In this document: positions 60,423 to 62,326 of the stretch, piece after piece
Layout of the letters: each line of letters opens with the position of its first letter
Position numbering within the stretch: the stretch's first letter is position 1
Origin: Polynucleobacter sp. AP-Reno-20A-A9
Lineage (GTDB): Bacteria; Pseudomonadota; Gammaproteobacteria; Burkholderiales; Burkholderiaceae
Direction: 5' to 3'
Length of the DNA stretch: 62,326 nt
Assembly: GCF_018882085.1 (NCBI RefSeq)
Contig: NZ_JACVPB010000002.1
Coordinates: forward strand, 1-62,326
Made by a program: the position numbers and the translations under genes
Notes under the pieces: model-generated
Seen by the model: the letters and a program-made list of their open reading frames with translations, nothing else
The model's database searches: none
Told to the model about the DNA's origin: nothing

Positions 60423-62326
60423 TTAAAATTCCGACTGAGTAATAAATATATGGTCTGGTTGTAAATTCGCCTGATATCTCTCATACATTTTGGTGTAGGC
60501 AGCCTCAATATTCTTTGCGAAAAGAGGAGTATCAAACAAGGGCGTACTAAGGCGATTACTGGCCAACTTCAATTTAATATCTGCAAGCTTCTTGGTGTTC
60601 ATGGCCAATTCAATAGCTAACGCTTCATACTCTTCTTCAGTATTGGTAATAAGCTCTGGCAAACCAACCGCATTTAATAAGCTGGAAGCTACACGATTAG
60701 CAAATGATTTGCCTTTTAGCGTCAGAACTGGGACACCTACTTTTAGGGAGTCCACAGTCGTTGTATGTGCATTGTACGGATAGGTATCTAAAAACAAATC
60801 TGCCAGCGCATATCTCGCCAAATGGTCGGCCATCAACTCCTCTCTTTGAGAAAAAATTATTCTCAAAGGGTTAATATCACGCCTCTCAAATTCAGTTGTT
60901 ATATTAATTTTAAAAGATTTATTATTTTCTGGAATCCATAAAACGCTATTCTCTACACTATGTAAAACTCTAGACCAGCCGTCTAAAAGATTCGAGTTAA
61001 ATTTATAGTCATTATTAAAGCAACAGAAAACAAACGCATTCTCAGGAAGCCCGCACTCTTCTCTTGTAAATACCCTGGAAGAGGCAACTCTTTTAGAATC
61101 ATCCACCATATAAGTATCAGGGAGATAAGCAACTTTTTCAGTATAAAAATGCTGATGTATCTCAGGTATGATAATTTTATCGGCTACGATGTAATCAATA
61201 AATTCAGCGCCCATTGTTCCGGGGTAACCCAGCCAATTCACTTGAATCGGCGCAGCTCGATAAGAAAAAATTCCAGCTCTTGAGTATTTCGTTGGCCCGG
61301 ATAAATCAATGGCAATGTCAATCTCTAATTCTCTAGCTAATTGAGCAATTTCTTTGTCTGACATGCTTTCAACATCTATAAATCTATCAAAGCCCTTTCT
61401 TAGACGTAAGTTCATTTCATCTCCAATAGGAGACTTCTTTAACGAAAAAGCAAAAACTTCAAACCTACTTCTGTCATGGATTTCAAAGAGCTCAGAGGTT
61501 AGAAAAGAAACTGGATGATTTCGAAAATCAGGAGAGAAATAAGCAATGCGAATTTTCTCCTTTTTAGCGGTCTTAGGAATCAGGCCTAAAGCAAAATTTT
61601 CTGGATATCTATCTTGGGCATAAATCTCAGAACATTTCTGATGTAAAAAAGCGTCTTCGCTCAATGCAAGCAATGAAAATGGGTGTGCAACTTTCTCACT
61701 GGCCATCACCTTTTTAGAAATAATGTCTAAAAAATCCGCCATGTCTGACCAGCTACCTGTTTTCATCTTTATCTGGAGTAAATCTCCGAATACCCAGTCA
61801 ATGTCAGGCTTTATGCCAAGCGCCTTATCGTAGTGAGCAATGGCTTCTTCATACTGCTGAAGCTCATTTAGTACAACGCCTTTATTTGACCAAGCCTCAG
61901 CATAGTCAGGCTTTATGCCAAGCGCCTTATCGTAGTGAGCAATGGCTTCTTCATACTGCTGAAGCTCATTTAGTACAACGCCTTTATTTGACCAAGCCTC
62001 AGCATAGTCAGGCTTTATGCCAAGCGCCTTATCGTAGTGAGCAATGGCTTCTTCATGCCGCTTTAGTTCTTTCAAGGCAACGCCTTTATTTGACCAAGCC
62101 TCGGCTAAATTAGGATCGATGGACAAAGCCTGGTCGGCAAAAGCTATAGCCTCTTCGTATCTTTTAAGCTCTTTAAGGGTTGCGCCTTTATTTAATGCAG
62201 CCTCAGCATAGTCAGGCTTTATGCCAAGCGCCTTATCGTAGTGAGCAATGGCTTCTTCATGCCGCTTTAGTTCTTTCAAGGCAACGCCTTTATTTGACCA
62301 AGCCTCGGCTAAATTAGGATCGATGG
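60423..62326 (-). CDS. TPR-repeat GT41 family glycosyltransferase (O-GlcNAc transferase-like), 5' end outside window
   Basis: The frame is open to the window edge, so the gene is partial at its N-terminus; at least 630 residues are seen. The N-terminal part is a tandem array of 34-residue TPRs (EAIAHYDKALGIKPDYAEAW, SNKGVVLNELQQYE). A linker of about 90 residues precedes a catalytic region with IRIAYFSPDFRNHPVSFLTS, IDLSGPTKYSRAGIFSYRAA, PIQVNWLGYPGTMGAEFIDY, the LFLDTYPYNAHTTTVDSLKV segment and GVPVLTLKGKSFANRVASSL, typical of SPINDLY/OGT proteins. These enzymes move sugars from UDP-donors to proteins; the target is unknown here. The catalytic half is visibly more AT-rich than the neighbouring core genes. 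Confidence 0.9.
   Translation of the reverse strand, partial: IDPNLAEAWSNKGVALKELKRHEEAIAHYDKALGIKPDYAEAALNKGATLKELKRYEEAIAFADQALSIDPNLAEAWSNKGVALKELKRHEEAIAHYDKALGIKPDYAEAWSNKGVVLNELQQYEEAIAHYDKALGIKPDYAEAWSNKGVVLNELQQYEEAIAHYDKALGIKPDIDWVFGDLLQIKMKTGSWSDMADFLDIISKKVMASEKVAHPFSLLALSEDAFLHQKCSEIYAQDRYPENFALGLIPKTAKKEKIRIAYFSPDFRNHPVSFLTSELFEIHDRSRFEVFAFSLKKSPIGDEMNLRLRKGFDRFIDVESMSDKEIAQLARELEIDIAIDLSGPTKYSRAGIFSYRAAPIQVNWLGYPGTMGAEFIDYIVADKIIIPEIHQHFYTEKVAYLPDTYMVDDSKRVASSRVFTREECGLPENAFVFCCFNNDYKFNSNLLDGWSRVLHSVENSVLWIPENNKSFKINITTEFERRDINPLRIIFSQREELMADHLARYALADLFLDTYPYNAHTTTVDSLKVGVPVLTLKGKSFANRVASSLLNAVGLPELITNTEEEYEALAIELAMNTKKLADIKLKLASNRLSTPLFDTPLFAKNIEAAYTKMYERYQANLQPDHIFITQSEF
61804..62326 (-). 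repeat. Tandem 102-bp TPR-coding repeats, partly identical
   Basis: Five units of 102 bp begin at 61804, 61906, 62008, 62110 and 62212 (the last reaching the window edge). Unit 61804-61905 is identical base for base to 61906-62007, and the identity runs about 49 bases into the next unit. Unit 62008-62109 is identical to 62212-62313, with identity continuing to the window edge (115 bases), so a 204-bp double unit is also duplicated. Unit 62110-62211 is diverged. Each unit encodes one 34-residue TPR, so unit gain or loss keeps the frame. Confidence 0.95.

Noticed and set aside
61886..62113. Plus-strand repetitive ORF opposite the TPR array
   Set aside because: It simply follows from the 102-bp repeat being a multiple of three on the complementary strand; the minus frame is the TPR protein.
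61804..62326. Possible CRISPR array because of regularly spaced repeats
   Set aside because: The repeats are directly contiguous 102-bp coding units without spacers and translate to TPR motifs.

Overview
The window looks like a chromosomal segment of a betaproteobacterium of the family Burkholderiaceae. Polynucleobacter is the best guess. The guess rests on gene content and order, on protein sequences of Burkholderiales type (ArgG, GlcD, Hda, SirB1, DUF3579), on split pntAA/pntAB genes, on moderate GC, and on very tight packing with many ATGA/GTGA/TGATG start-stop overlaps. This comes from recognition, not from a database search. Almost everything is core housekeeping. No tRNA, rRNA, CRISPR array, prophage or defence island was seen, and no gene-free stretch exceeds 300 bases.

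Layout. 1-246: end of an IS3-family (IS150-like) insertion sequence with a partial transposase OrfA, then a small basic histone-like gene. 555-3205: clpS-clpA (N-degron proteolysis), divergent from a cold-shock gene (3492). 3780-7402: DUF192, ppnP, argG, argF and DUF3579. 7476-12057: rpsT, murJ, a SirB1-like gene, dedA and miaA. 12063: purM, divergent from a six-gene run (perM-like transporter, hda, HAD phosphatase, pcnB, folK, panB; 13189-18457). 18484-24595: heat-shock cluster hrcA-hemH-grpE-dnaK-dnaJ on the minus strand, with two near-perfect sigma-32 promoters read directly from the sequence. 24633-30062: nadK-recN, then convergent glnE. 30140-36645: yhdP-like giant AsmA protein, nitrilase-family amidase and tldD. 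36676-38418: aroG and a convergent cobalamin adenosyltransferase. 38437-43970: translationally coupled glcDEF-yggS-proC. 43967-46928: recG-ubiA. 46959-52498: queA-tgt-yajC-secD-secF. 52513-55244: purB-waaA. 55340-57136: GST-like gene and mnmA. 57313-60207: pntAA-pntAB-pntB. 60423-62326: 3' part of a TPR/GT41 (O-GlcNAc transferase-like) protein, cut by the window end.

How the parts fit together. The chaperone genes are wired for heat induction by RpoH: grpE has a promoter overlapping the hemH stop codon, a terminator follows grpE, dnaK then has its own promoter, and dnaJ follows behind an intercistronic hairpin. HrcA is encoded upstream, but none of these genes shows a CIRCE operator. The glc operon makes the three-subunit glycolate oxidase, suited to an aquatic heterotroph using algal glycolate. 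The queA-tgt-yajC-secDF block joins tRNA queuosine modification to the Sec accessory complex, a classic proteobacterial arrangement.

The most unusual features are at the two edges. At the left, the insertion-sequence end carries an imperfect hairpin that would hide the transposase ribosome-binding site in read-through transcripts. At the right, the GT41 gene carries tandem 102-bp TPR units that are identical at the DNA level, a sign of recent repeat expansion. No clearly undescribed multi-gene system was found.
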